A DNA stretch of 64,000 nt, from the NCBI RefSeq assembly GCF_041435495.1, contig NZ_CP108644.1:5875501-5939500 (forward strand). The letters are read 5' to 3'. Both the position numbers and the translations under genes were made by a program. This document shows, piece after piece, positions 1-7,275 of this stretch (position 1 is its first letter; each line of letters begins with the position of its first letter). The notes beneath the pieces are model-generated. The model was given only the letters and a program-made list of their open reading frames with translations. It had not been told where the DNA came from and did no database searches. This DNA is from Streptomyces sp. NBC_01116 (GTDB lineage Bacteria; Actinomycetota; Actinomycetes; Streptomycetales; Streptomycetaceae).

Positions 1-64
1 ATCGCGCACCTCGCGCACGCGCCGTCCCGTACGCCGTTTGCCGCCAGCGCAGGGAGGCCCCCAC

Positions 65-1147
65 ATGTCCGCCACCCCTCCGGCCGACCCGGGCGGCCAG
101 GGCGACGAGCCCGGCCGCATCATGTCCGGCGAGATGGCCGAGCAGCCCGCGATGCTGCGCCGCATCCTCGAACAGGGCGCGCCGCGCATCCGCGAGGTCG
201 CCGCCGAGATCGCCGCCCGGAAGCCCCGGTTCGTGCTGCTCACCGCCCGGGGCACGTCGGACAACGCGGCGCTGTACGCGAAGTACCTGCTGGAGATCCG
301 CCTCGGGCTGCCCTGCGGACTGGCCTCGATGTCCACCACGACGGCCTACGGGGCCCGGCCGGACCTGCGGGACGTCCTGGTGGTCACCGTCAGCCAGTCG
401 GGCGGCTCGCCGGACCTGGTGGCCTCCACGAGAGCCGCCAGGGAGGCCGGGGCGGTCACCCTCGCCGTCACCAACAACCCGGACTCAGCGCTGGCGGCGG
501 TCTCCGAGTACCACATCGACATCCTGGCGGGCCCGGAGAAGGCGCTCCCGGCCACCAAGACGTACACCGCCTCGCTCCTCTCCCTCTACCTCTTCGTGGC
601 GGGGCTGGGCGGCCACGACGGAACGGAGGCCGCCGCGGGGCTGCCCGACCTCGCGGGCGCGATCCTGGGCCGCCGGGCCGAGGTCAAGGCGCTGGCCTCG
701 CGGTACCGCTTCGCCGAGCGCATGGTGATCACCTCGCGCGGCTACGGCTACCCGACGGCCAAGGAAGCGGCCCTGAAGCTGATGGAGACCAGCTACATCC
801 CCGCTCTCTCCTACTCCGGCGCGGATCTCCTGCACGGACCGCTGGCGATGGTCGACAACATCTCCCCGGTGATCGCCGTGGTCACCGACGGCCGGGGCGG
901 CGAGGCCCTCCAGCCGGTGCTGGACCGGCTGCGCGGACGCGGTGCGGACCTCTTCGTGGTCGGCCCCAAGGCCCAGGTGGAGGCGGCCTCGGCCGGCTTC
1001 GCGCTGCCCACGGCGGGCGTCCCGGAGGAGTTGCAGCCGATCCTGGAGATCCTGCCGCTGCAACTGCTGGCGTACGAGGTGACGATCGCCCGGGGCCAGG
1101 ATCCGGACGCGCCCCGCGCCCTGGCCAAGGTCACCGAGACCCGCTGA
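65..1147 (+). CDS. SIS-domain sugar-phosphate isomerase/deaminase-like protein
   Basis: 360 aa with two SIS (sugar isomerase) domains, like the isomerase half of GlmS and the AgaS/NagB-II deaminases. Motifs seen are LLTARGTSDNAALYAKY near residue 70, SQSGGSPDL near 115 and TSRGYGYPTAKEAALKLMET near 225, the last typical of the second SIS domain of GlmS-like proteins. There is no N-terminal glutaminase domain, so it is not a glucosamine-6-phosphate synthase; a cytosolic amino-sugar phosphate deaminase or isomerase is likely, with the substrate unproven. ATG 65 is chosen because AGGGAGG (51-57) lies 7 nt before it. A DasR-like site lies downstream (1361), consistent with an aminosugar neighbourhood. 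Confidence 0.85.
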   Translation: MSATPPADPGGQGDEPGRIMSGEMAEQPAMLRRILEQGAPRIREVAAEIAARKPRFVLLTARGTSDNAALYAKYLLEIRLGLPCGLASMSTTTAYGARPDLRDVLVVTVSQSGGSPDLVASTRAAREAGAVTLAVTNNPDSALAAVSEYHIDILAGPEKALPATKTYTASLLSLYLFVAGLGGHDGTEAAAGLPDLAGAILGRRAEVKALASRYRFAERMVITSRGYGYPTAKEAALKLMETSYIPALSYSGADLLHGPLAMVDNISPVIAVVTDGRGGEALQPVLDRLRGRGADLFVVGPKAQVEAASAGFALPTAGVPEELQPILEILPLQLLAYEVTIARGQDPDAPRALAKVTETR

Positions 1148-1165
1148 GGTCACGGAGGCGGTGAC

Positions 1166-1191
1166 GCGGCCCGGAAACACCCGCGGGCCGC
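1166..1191 (+). terminator. Hairpin after the SIS gene
   Basis: GCGGCCCG (1166-1173) pairs perfectly with CGGGCCGC (1184-1191) across a 10-nt loop, 19 nt after the stop codon. There is no T tract, as is usual for Streptomyces terminators. Confidence 0.5.
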
Positions 1192-1360
1192 GGCGCCAGA
1201 GCGGGACCCTCAGCCCACCCGGCACCGCAGCCCGGAGCTACCTGGCCGGCGGTGTGCGGTGCCCCCGGCCACTGGAGGCACCGGCGCAGTCAGGGCAGAG
1301 AGTGCCGGAGCCTCGGTCCGCTCTCCTGTGCGGGGAGAGCGGAGGTCGTGATGTGTTCAT

Positions 1361-1376
1361 TGTGGACTAGACCAAT
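1361..1376. promoter_or_regulatory. DasR-like (dre) operator candidate
   Basis: TGTGGACTAGACCAAT matches 13 of 16 positions of the dre consensus A(C/G)TGGTCTAGACCA(C/G)T that I recall for the GntR regulator DasR (GlcNAc/chitin regulon). It lies in the 360-nt gap 1148-1507, about 130 nt before the histidine kinase start and 214 nt after the SIS stop. Apart from this site, the SIS hairpin and the kinase promoter I see nothing else in that gap. Confidence 0.45.
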
Positions 1377-1495
1377 TGCCCGTGTCCATCCATGTGCACG
1401 ACATTCTCGGGCGGGAGTCCGCGCCTGTCCATCGTCGTACCTCCATGGCACGGCCCGGCGGGCCGATCGGTTCGAACGCCCGAGGCAACCCCAGG

Positions 1496-1508
1496 TACGC
1501 TCCACACG
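1496..1508 (+). promoter_or_regulatory. Candidate leaderless -10 for the histidine kinase
   Basis: TACGCT (1496-1501) fits the Streptomyces -10 TAnnnT and lies 6 nt before GTG 1508, which has no Shine-Dalgarno sequence. Transcription would start at the GTG itself. No convincing -35 hexamer is seen. Confidence 0.35.
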
Positions 1509-2983
1509 TGCCCTCCATGAACGACCTCGTCCACCAGCACACCGCTCTGAGCGACACCGACCTCGAGTGGCTCCATCTGCTGGTCTCGGAGTGGCAGCTG
1601 CTCTCCGATCTGTCCTTCGCCGACCTCGTGCTGTGGGTCCCCACCCGCGACGGCACGCGGTATGTCTCCGTCGCCCAGATGCGCCCCAACACCGGGCCCA
1701 CCTCCTACCAGGACGACATGGTCGGCCACCTGGTGCCGCGCGGCCGCCGCCCGCTGCTGGACGCCGCCCTGGACGAGGGCCGGATCGTGCGCGAGGGCGA
1801 CCCGGAGTGGCGCGAGGAGGTCCCCGTACGGGTCGAGTCCATCCCGGTACGCCGTGAGGGCCGGGTGCTCGGCGTCATCGCCCGCAACACCAACCTGCTC
1901 ACCGTGCGCACCCCCTCCCGGCTGGAGCTCACCTACCTCCAGTCCGCCTCCGACCTGGCCCAGATGATCGCCGCCGGGGCGTTCCCCTTCCCCGGCCAGC
2001 AGGTCGACATGGACGCCTCCCCGCGCGTGGGCGACGGCCTGATCCGGCTCGACGCCGACGGGATCGTCCAGTACGCGAGCCCCAACGGCCTCTCCGCCTA
2101 CCACCGCCTCGGCCTCGCCTCCGACCTGGTCGGCCACCACCTCGGCACCACCACCGCCGAACTGGCCCCGTCCCGGGGACCGGTCGACGAGGCCCTGGTC
2201 AAGGTGGCCAGCGGTTACGCGCCCCGTGAGTTCGAGGTCGAGTGCGCGGGCGGCGTGATCCAGCTGCGGGCGATCCCGCTCAAGCCCAAGGGCGTCCGCA
2301 TCGGCTCCCTGGTCCTGCTCCGGGACGTCACAGAACTGCGCCGCCGCGAGCGCGAGTTGATCACCAAGGACGCGACCATCCGGGAGATCCACCACCGGGT
2401 GAAGAACAACCTCCAGACGGTGGCCGCCCTGTTGCGCCTCCAGGCCCGACGGATGGACTCCGAGCAGGGCCGCGAGGCGCTCAACGAGGCGGTCCGGCGC
2501 GTCGGTTCGATCGCCATCGTCCATGAGACGCTGTCCCAGAATCTGGACGAGCGGGTCGAGTTCGACGAGATCGCCGACCGGGTCATCGCGATGGTCTCGG
2601 AGATCTCCCCGGGAAAGGTGACCTGCCGGCGCACCGGACGCTTCGGCATCCTCGACGCCGAGGTCGCCACCCCGCTCTCCATGGTGCTGACCGAGGTTCT
2701 GCAGAACGCCCTGGAGCACGCCTTCGCCGTGGCCGACCACGGGACGGTGGAGGTCTCCGCCGTGCGCGGCGGATCGCCCACCGACGGACGGCTGCTGATC
2801 ACCGTCACCGACGACGGGCGCGGGCTGCCCGAGGGGTTCGACCCGAAGCGGGCCGGCAACCTCGGGCTCCAGATCGTACGGACGCTGGTGGAGGGGGAGT
2901 TGGGCGGCACGTTCGGCATGGTCCCGGCGCCCGGACGCGGCACCCAGGTGGTGCTGGACCTCCCGGTCCGCGCCGACAAGTAG
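1508..2983 (+). CDS. pdtaS: PdtaS-like sensor histidine kinase (HisKA_2 family)
   Basis: 491 aa soluble kinase. The N-terminal GAF-like domain (about 1-150) has the conserved actinobacterial segment VLWVPTRDGTRYVSVAQM. A PAS domain follows (about 180-290), then the HisKA_2 phosphoacceptor box EIHHRVKNNLQTVAALLRLQ near 300, and a HATPase with N-box TEVLQNALEHAF and G-box VTDDGRGLPEGF. There is no transmembrane segment, as in mycobacterial PdtaS, which signals to the ANTAR antiterminator PdtaR. No response regulator is adjacent, so the partner is encoded elsewhere. GTG 1508 is preferred over upstream ATGs because conserved sequence begins there and a -10-like hexamer precedes it. ATG 1517 is an alternative. 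Confidence 0.85.
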   Translation: MPSMNDLVHQHTALSDTDLEWLHLLVSEWQLLSDLSFADLVLWVPTRDGTRYVSVAQMRPNTGPTSYQDDMVGHLVPRGRRPLLDAALDEGRIVREGDPEWREEVPVRVESIPVRREGRVLGVIARNTNLLTVRTPSRLELTYLQSASDLAQMIAAGAFPFPGQQVDMDASPRVGDGLIRLDADGIVQYASPNGLSAYHRLGLASDLVGHHLGTTTAELAPSRGPVDEALVKVASGYAPREFEVECAGGVIQLRAIPLKPKGVRIGSLVLLRDVTELRRRERELITKDATIREIHHRVKNNLQTVAALLRLQARRMDSEQGREALNEAVRRVGSIAIVHETLSQNLDERVEFDEIADRVIAMVSEISPGKVTCRRTGRFGILDAEVATPLSMVLTEVLQNALEHAFAVADHGTVEVSAVRGGSPTDGRLLITVTDDGRGLPEGFDPKRAGNLGLQIVRTLVEGELGGTFGMVPAPGRGTQVVLDLPVRADK

Positions 2984-3046
2984 GACATCCCCTGCCGGCC
3001 GGCAGGAATCCGCGCCGACCGGCAGGAAGAGCGGGAGCACACAGCA

Positions 3047-3084
3047 GAGCGGGCCCGGACCGTGGTGACGGTCCGGGCCCGCTC
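3047..3084. terminator. Strong bidirectional hairpin between the kinase and wblE
   Basis: A perfect 15-bp stem: GAGCGGGCCCGGACC (3047-3061) with GGTCCGGGCCCGCTC (3070-3084) and an 8-nt loop. It lies between two convergent genes and can serve both. Confidence 0.8.
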
Positions 3085-3196
3085 CGTGATGCTCACGTTG
3101 CGATGCGCTTCGGGGTACTGCGCGCTGCGACTCGAAGGCGGGGCTGTGCGTACGCTCTGTACGCGCCGCCGGGCTGAGGCTTGGTGCGGTTCTCGC

Positions 3197-3454
3197 TCAG
3201 GCGCTTGCGTTGCGCGCCCGGTTGCGAGCGGCGCGGCGCTTCATCGCGCGGCGCTCGTCCTCGCTGAGGCCACCCCAGACGCCGGAGTCCTGGCCGGACT
3301 CGAGCGCCCACTGCAGGCACTGCTCCATGACGGGGCAGCGGCGGCAGACAGCCTTGGCTTCCTCGATCTGCAGCAGCGCAGGACCGGTGTTGCCGATGGG
3401 GAAGAAAAGCTCAGGGTCTTCCTCACGACAAACGGCGTTGTGACGCCAGTCCAT
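3197..3454 (-). CDS. wblE: WhiB-like iron-sulfur regulator WblE
   Basis: 85 aa. The four cysteines that hold the [4Fe-4S] cluster are visible: C9, then C37-x2-C40-x5-C46. The GVWGG turn (about 58-62) and a basic Arg/Lys-rich tail for DNA or sigma-factor contact follow. WhiB-like proteins are redox/NO-responsive partners of the principal sigma factor. Size, sequence and position next to the lipid-kinase gene and sigH support WblE, the Streptomyces counterpart of mycobacterial WhiB1. The gene is monocistronic, with its promoter in the 320-nt gap upstream (3455-3774). Confidence 0.92.
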   Translation of the reverse strand: MDWRHNAVCREEDPELFFPIGNTGPALLQIEEAKAVCRRCPVMEQCLQWALESGQDSGVWGGLSEDERRAMKRRAARNRARNASA

Positions 3455-3774
3455 GGCTGCTACCTCTCCTTGGTATTACACGCTTGTTGCTTGTGAATGT
3501 GAACGCTTTCACGAATCCCCCCGTAGATGACGGGCCGACTCCCAGATGGACTGGGTGTGGTCTGTGATGGTGAGGAGGGGTTCTGGCTCTCAGTGGAGGC
3601 CGGTGTTGCGGGCCGTCCCGATCGCCATGAAGAGATTCCCAAACCTCGGCGACGGATACAACCCCTTCTGGAAAGTTTTTTTTGATTCCTCGGTGTCGAC
3701 TAGGTCACAGCCGCACTTCTTAGGGGTGGGGGCCAGTCCAAACGTTCGAGTTAAAGGACTTTAGGCCCTTCCAC
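3455..3774. other. wblE upstream region with a 14-bp palindrome
   Basis: This 320-nt gap holds the wblE promoter. The clearest structure is GTGAACGCTTTCAC (3499-3512), with GTGAA/TTCAC arms around 4 nt, centred about 50 nt before wblE. It does not match the BldD consensus, and I cannot assign a regulator. An eight-T run near 3678 has no hairpin beside it. No gene is seen. Confidence 0.4.
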
Positions 3775-4743
3775 TCACACAATCACACGCAGTGCACGGC
3801 GTACGCCTGTGAACGTCACGCTCGTACGTAGTCCCAGGTGGTCGCCGTCCATCTGGAAGGGCAGGGGAACCTTTGAATGCAAGGTGAAGTCCGTGAGGTC
3901 ATGCCGTGAAACTGCGTGCTTGCCGCGCGGCCCCTTCTCGGGGCTCGAAGTGAGCAGCTGGGTGCCGTAGAGGGCCACCGCAGGGGTGGACAGACGCTTC
4001 AGCCCGAGGACGTCCAGCGCGGTGTCGAAGGAGGCCTTCGGCGAGGCGTACATCGGGCGATTGCCCAGGTAGGTCCAGGGGGCGGTGTTGCAGATTATGG
4101 AGAGCGCGAGGTCGGTGACCGGGTCCTGCCCGGGCACGTCGAGCGTGATCTGCCCGTGTCTGCGGTGGGCCTCGTTGAGGAACTGCCGCACCACTTGGCG
4201 CACATACAGCGCGTGGGTCGAACGCTTCCCGTGCTCGCGTTTCTGTTCGACCCGGCCGATGACTCCGGCGTCGAATCCGAGACCGGCGCAGAAAGTGAAC
4301 CAGCGTTCGGGAACGGATTCGTCCTCGGTTCCCGGGGTGCCGGCCGCCAGTCCGAGCCCGACCGTGCGTTCGGTCCGGTTCTCCAGGGCGTCCAGGATCG
4401 CGCCGGTCGCCTCCACCGCGTCGTTCGGCAGCCCCAGGGCGCGCGCGAAGACGTTGGTGGACCCGCCGGGGACCACGGCGAGCTTCGGAAGGCTGTCCAC
4501 GTCCGGGCCCCGGTGCAGCAGCCCGTTCACGACCTCGTTCACCGTGCCGTCGCCGCCGAGGGCGACCACCAGGTCGATGTCGTCGCTGTCCGCGGCCCGT
4601 CGTCCCAGGTCCCGTGCGTGCCCCCGGTACTCGGTGGTCACCGCCTCCAGCTTCATCTCGCTGGCCAGCGCGTGGATGAGCACGTCGCGGGTGCGGGCAC
4701 TGGTGGTGGTAGCAGCTGGGTTGACCACGAGGAGTGCGCGCAT
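3775..4743 (-). CDS. Diacylglycerol/sphingosine-kinase-family lipid kinase
   Basis: 322 aa. Residues 1-10 begin the DAGK catalytic fold (MRALLVVNPAATTTSA). The nucleotide-binding motif VVALGGDGTVNEVVNGL lies near 60-75, followed by VVPGGSTNVFARALG near 95, the GGDGT and PGGSTN signatures of the family. The C-terminal beta-rich half ends with QMDGDHLG, the usual product-side motif. Family members phosphorylate diacylglycerol or related lipids at the membrane surface; the substrate here is unknown. The start at 4743 is the only one preserving the N-terminal strand. The gene lies upstream of wblE on the same strand, but the 320-nt gap argues against co-transcription. Confidence 0.88.
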   Translation of the reverse strand: MRALLVVNPAATTTSARTRDVLIHALASEMKLEAVTTEYRGHARDLGRRAADSDDIDLVVALGGDGTVNEVVNGLLHRGPDVDSLPKLAVVPGGSTNVFARALGLPNDAVEATGAILDALENRTERTVGLGLAAGTPGTEDESVPERWFTFCAGLGFDAGVIGRVEQKREHGKRSTHALYVRQVVRQFLNEAHRRHGQITLDVPGQDPVTDLALSIICNTAPWTYLGNRPMYASPKASFDTALDVLGLKRLSTPAVALYGTQLLTSSPEKGPRGKHAVSRHDLTDFTLHSKVPLPFQMDGDHLGLRTSVTFTGVRRALRVIV

Positions 4744-4908
4744 GACGGCCAGCCTACCTACCGGGCGGTTCGGTGCTGTAGTCCCGGTTCGCTGCGCTCC
4801 AGACCGGTGACGCAGAGTGACCGGCCGCCCCGCCGTGCGCCCGGACGGGGGAGGCTCCTCCGCACCCCGGCTTCACTTCCGGGCCCCCGGGATGCCAACC
4901 TGAAAGGC

Positions 4909-5358
4909 GTGAGTACACAAGCGACCCCCTCCACGCCGTCGCCCTCCGCGGCGGAGCGCCCGACCAGGATCACCGTCCTCGCCGGGGTCAACGCCCTCGA
5001 AGGCCTGGCGCTCGCCGTCGGCGGGGTCTACATGCTGGTCATGGGGCTGCTCGGGAAGCTGGAGAGCACACAGCAGGCGGAGACGGTCGGGATCACGCTG
5101 GTCGCGCTCGGCGCGATCCCGCTGATCGCCGCCCGCGGGCTGCTGCTGCTGCGCAGCTGGAGCCGGGGTCCCGCGCTGATCACCCAGATCATGGCGCTGC
5201 CGGTGGCCTGGACGCTGCTGCGCTCGCAGGGCGCGCTGATCCCCACCGGGATCGTCCTGGCGGTGGTCGCCGTCACCGGCCTCGTGCTCGTCCTCAAGCC
5301 GGCGACCACGCAGGACCTGGGCATCCGCCGGGGCGCCGGGGCGACCCCCGAGGCCTGA
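4909..5358 (+). CDS. Small integral membrane protein of unknown function
   Basis: 149 aa. After a polar Ser/Pro/Thr tail (about 1-20) it has roughly four hydrophobic segments (about 22-48, 58-78, 88-105, 110-132) and a short polar C-terminus. I recognise no domain. GTG 4909 is chosen because the protein character begins there. The only purine run, GAAAGG, abuts the start codon, so the ribosome-binding site is either unusual or absent. It is divergent from the lipid kinase gene (165 nt apart) and convergent with sigH. Confidence 0.65.
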   Translation: MSTQATPSTPSPSAAERPTRITVLAGVNALEGLALAVGGVYMLVMGLLGKLESTQQAETVGITLVALGAIPLIAARGLLLLRSWSRGPALITQIMALPVAWTLLRSQGALIPTGIVLAVVAVTGLVLVLKPATTQDLGIRRGAGATPEA

Positions 5359-5380
5359 ACCGGCGGACGTCCTCCTCGCC

Positions 5381-6337
5381 CTACTCCTCGACGAGCAGCC
5401 GCTCGCGCAGCTGTGCCAGGGTGCGGGCCAGCAGCCGGGAGACGTGCATCTGCGAGATGCCGACCTCCTGGGCGATCTGCGACTGGGTCATGTTCCCGAA
5501 GAAGCGCAGCAGCAGGATGCGCTTCTCGCGCGGCGGCAGGTCCTCCAGGAGCGGCTTGAGCGACTCCCGGTACTCCACGCCCTCCAGCGCCTCGTCCTCC
5601 GAGCCCAGCGTGTCCGCGACCGCCGGCGACTCGTCGTCCGTGTCCGGCACGTCCAGCGAGAGCGTGCTGTACGCGTTGGCCGACTCCAGGCCCTCCAGCA
5701 CCTCCTCCTCGGAGATGCCCAGCCGCTCGGCCAGCTCGTGCACCGTCGGCGAGCGGCCGTGCTGCTGGGAGAGCTCCGCGGTGGCCGTGGTCAGCGACAG
5801 CCGCAGCTCCTGGAGGCGGCGCGGCACCCGCACCGCCCAGCCCTTGTCCCGGAAGTGGCGCTTGATCTCGCCGACCACCGTGGGAGTGGCGTACGTCGAG
5901 AACTCCACGCCCCGGTCCGGGTCGAACCGGTCCACGGACTTGATCAGCCCGATCGTGGCCACCTGGGTCAGGTCGTCCAGCGGCTCCCCGCGGTTGCGGA
6001 AGCGGCGCGCCAGGTGCTCCACGAGCGGCAGGTGCATCCGCACCAGCCGGTTGCGCAGCTCGGCCTTCTCCGTCGAACCGTCGGGCAGCTCCCGCAGCTC
6101 GAAGAAGAGGGCCCGGGCCCCGCTGCGGTCGTGTGGATCGTGGTGCCCGTGCTCGCTCATCTGGCCCGCCCGCCCTGCCTGCGACTGCTGCTCCACCGCG
6201 ACGTCGATGCTCTCGGGCCCGTCCGCTCCGTCCACCGGATGCGGCCGGGCCTGCTGCTCCGGGATGCCTGCCGGCCGCACCACCCCGGATCGGATCGTCT
6301 CGTCCCGCACAGGACCGTCCCCGTTCCCGTCGCTCAC
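5381..6337 (-). CDS. sigH: SigB/SigF-type stress sigma factor, SigH
   Basis: 318 aa. After an N-terminal extension of about 75 residues it has region 2 (LVEHLARRFRNRGEPLDDLTQ and IKSVDRFDPDRGVEFSTYA), region 3 (RSPTVHELAERLGISEEEV) and the region 4 helix-turn-helix (TQSQIAQEVGISQMHVSRLL). This layout is typical of the group 3 stress/differentiation sigma factors. The start codon overlaps the stop of the anti-sigma gene by 4 nt, so the two are translationally coupled. In S. coelicolor SigH works in osmotic stress and septation and is held by its RsbW-type partner; the name rests on that gene pair next to wblE. Confidence 0.88.
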   Translation of the reverse strand: MSDGNGDGPVRDETIRSGVVRPAGIPEQQARPHPVDGADGPESIDVAVEQQSQAGRAGQMSEHGHHDPHDRSGARALFFELRELPDGSTEKAELRNRLVRMHLPLVEHLARRFRNRGEPLDDLTQVATIGLIKSVDRFDPDRGVEFSTYATPTVVGEIKRHFRDKGWAVRVPRRLQELRLSLTTATAELSQQHGRSPTVHELAERLGISEEEVLEGLESANAYSTLSLDVPDTDDESPAVADTLGSEDEALEGVEYRESLKPLLEDLPPREKRILLLRFFGNMTQSQIAQEVGISQMHVSRLLARTLAQLRERLLVEE

Positions 6338-6747
6338 GCCGGCCCGGGGCCCGCGCCGCGCTGTTTGTAGAGGCTGATGCTGACCGTACGGTCATCGGCG
6401 ACCGTGGAGTCGACCTTGCCGGCCAGTGCGGAGAGCACCGTCCAGGCGAAGGTGTCGCGCTCGGGCGCCCGGCCGTCCGTGGTGGGCGCCGACACCGTCA
6501 CTTCGAGGGAGTCGTCGACGAGACGGAAGACGCAGCTGAGGACGGAGCCCGGCACGGCCTGCTGAAGCAGGATCGCGCAGGCCTCGTCGACCGCGATACG
6601 AAGATCCTCGATCTCGTCGAGAGTGAAGTCCAAACGCGCTGCGAGGCCGGCCGTGGCCGTTCGCAGCACCGACAGGTAGGCACCCGCAGCGGGCAGCCGG
6701 ACTTCCACGAAGTCCTGATTCCCGGGCTCGCCTGCGATCTGGGACAC
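6334..6747 (-). CDS. RsbW-type anti-sigma factor for SigH (UshX/PrsH/RshA-like)
   Basis: 137 aa GHKL-fold serine kinase/anti-sigma factor. The N-box DEIEDLRIAVDEACAILL and the region DTFAWTVLSALAGKVD are seen. It would bind SigH and keep it off core polymerase, and it may phosphorylate an anti-anti-sigma factor; none is encoded in this window. GTG 6747 is preferred over the longer ATG 6807 frame because GGAGG lies 5 nt before it and conserved sequence begins there. Confidence 0.88.
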   Translation of the reverse strand: MSQIAGEPGNQDFVEVRLPAAGAYLSVLRTATAGLAARLDFTLDEIEDLRIAVDEACAILLQQAVPGSVLSCVFRLVDDSLEVTVSAPTTDGRAPERDTFAWTVLSALAGKVDSTVADDRTVSISLYKQRGAGPGPA

Positions 6748-6875
6748 CCTCACCTCCAAGGTGGCACAAACTCTTTCGAGGTTCCGGGAAGGGTGGCCCG
6801 GAGCCATGCGGTCCGTCGACGGTTCTTCGGCTCGGCGACGTTATCGGATCCATGATGCCGTGTCGTACGGACCCC

Positions 6876-6902
6876 GTACCCCGGCGGTCACTCATGGTAA
6901 GC
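6876..6902 (-). promoter_or_regulatory. Candidate SigB/SigH-type promoter
   Basis: On the minus strand GCTT (6899-6902) is followed by 17 nt and GGGTAC (6876-6881). The -10 fits the stress-sigma consensus GTTT-N14-16-GGGTAC, but the -35 is imperfect and the spacer is 1 nt long. It lies about 130 nt before the anti-sigma gene and would allow sigH autoregulation. Confidence 0.3.
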
Positions 6903-6979
6903 CCATGCGTACACACAGTGGCTAGGGGTCTGCGGCGTCCAATTGCGAAGAACCAGCGCCGCATTGACGTACCCAGGCG

Positions 6980-7240
6980 TCAGACGATCGAACCGTCCTC
7001 GAAGCACCAGCGCCAGCTCTCGCCCGTCTCGAAGCTCCGCATCACCGGGTGACCGGTCGCCCGGAAGTGTCCGGTGGCGTGCCGCAGCGGCGACGAATCG
7101 CAGCAGCCGACGTGCCCACAGGTCAGGCAGAGCCGCAGTTGCACGGGGTGACTGCCCGCCTCCAGGCACTCGGGACACGTCTCGCCGAGCGGCAAGGGCT
7201 CGGGGCGTGGCAGATCCGCTACATGCGCACACTCGCTCAT
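6980..7240 (-). CDS. UBP-type zinc finger protein
   Basis: 86 aa that is almost wholly one UBP-type (ubiquitin-hydrolase-like) zinc finger. Metal ligands seen are CPECLEAG near 20, CLTCGHVGCCDSS near 40 and HATGHFRATGHPV near 55, with the SWRWCFED closing strand near 75. Bacterial stand-alone members are common in actinobacteria and have no defined role, since there is no canonical ubiquitin for them to bind. It lies upstream of the anti-sigma/sigH pair on the same strand but separated by 232 nt. Confidence 0.85.
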   Translation of the reverse strand: MSECAHVADLPRPEPLPLGETCPECLEAGSHPVQLRLCLTCGHVGCCDSSPLRHATGHFRATGHPVMRSFETGESWRWCFEDGSIV

Positions 7241-7275
7241 GATGGGCAGATTACGACGGATCCGAGGACGGTGGG

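Noticed and set aside
3499..3512. BldD site in front of wblE
   Set aside because: GTGAACGCTTTCAC lacks the AC/GT core of the BldD consensus, so it is reported only as an unassigned palindrome.
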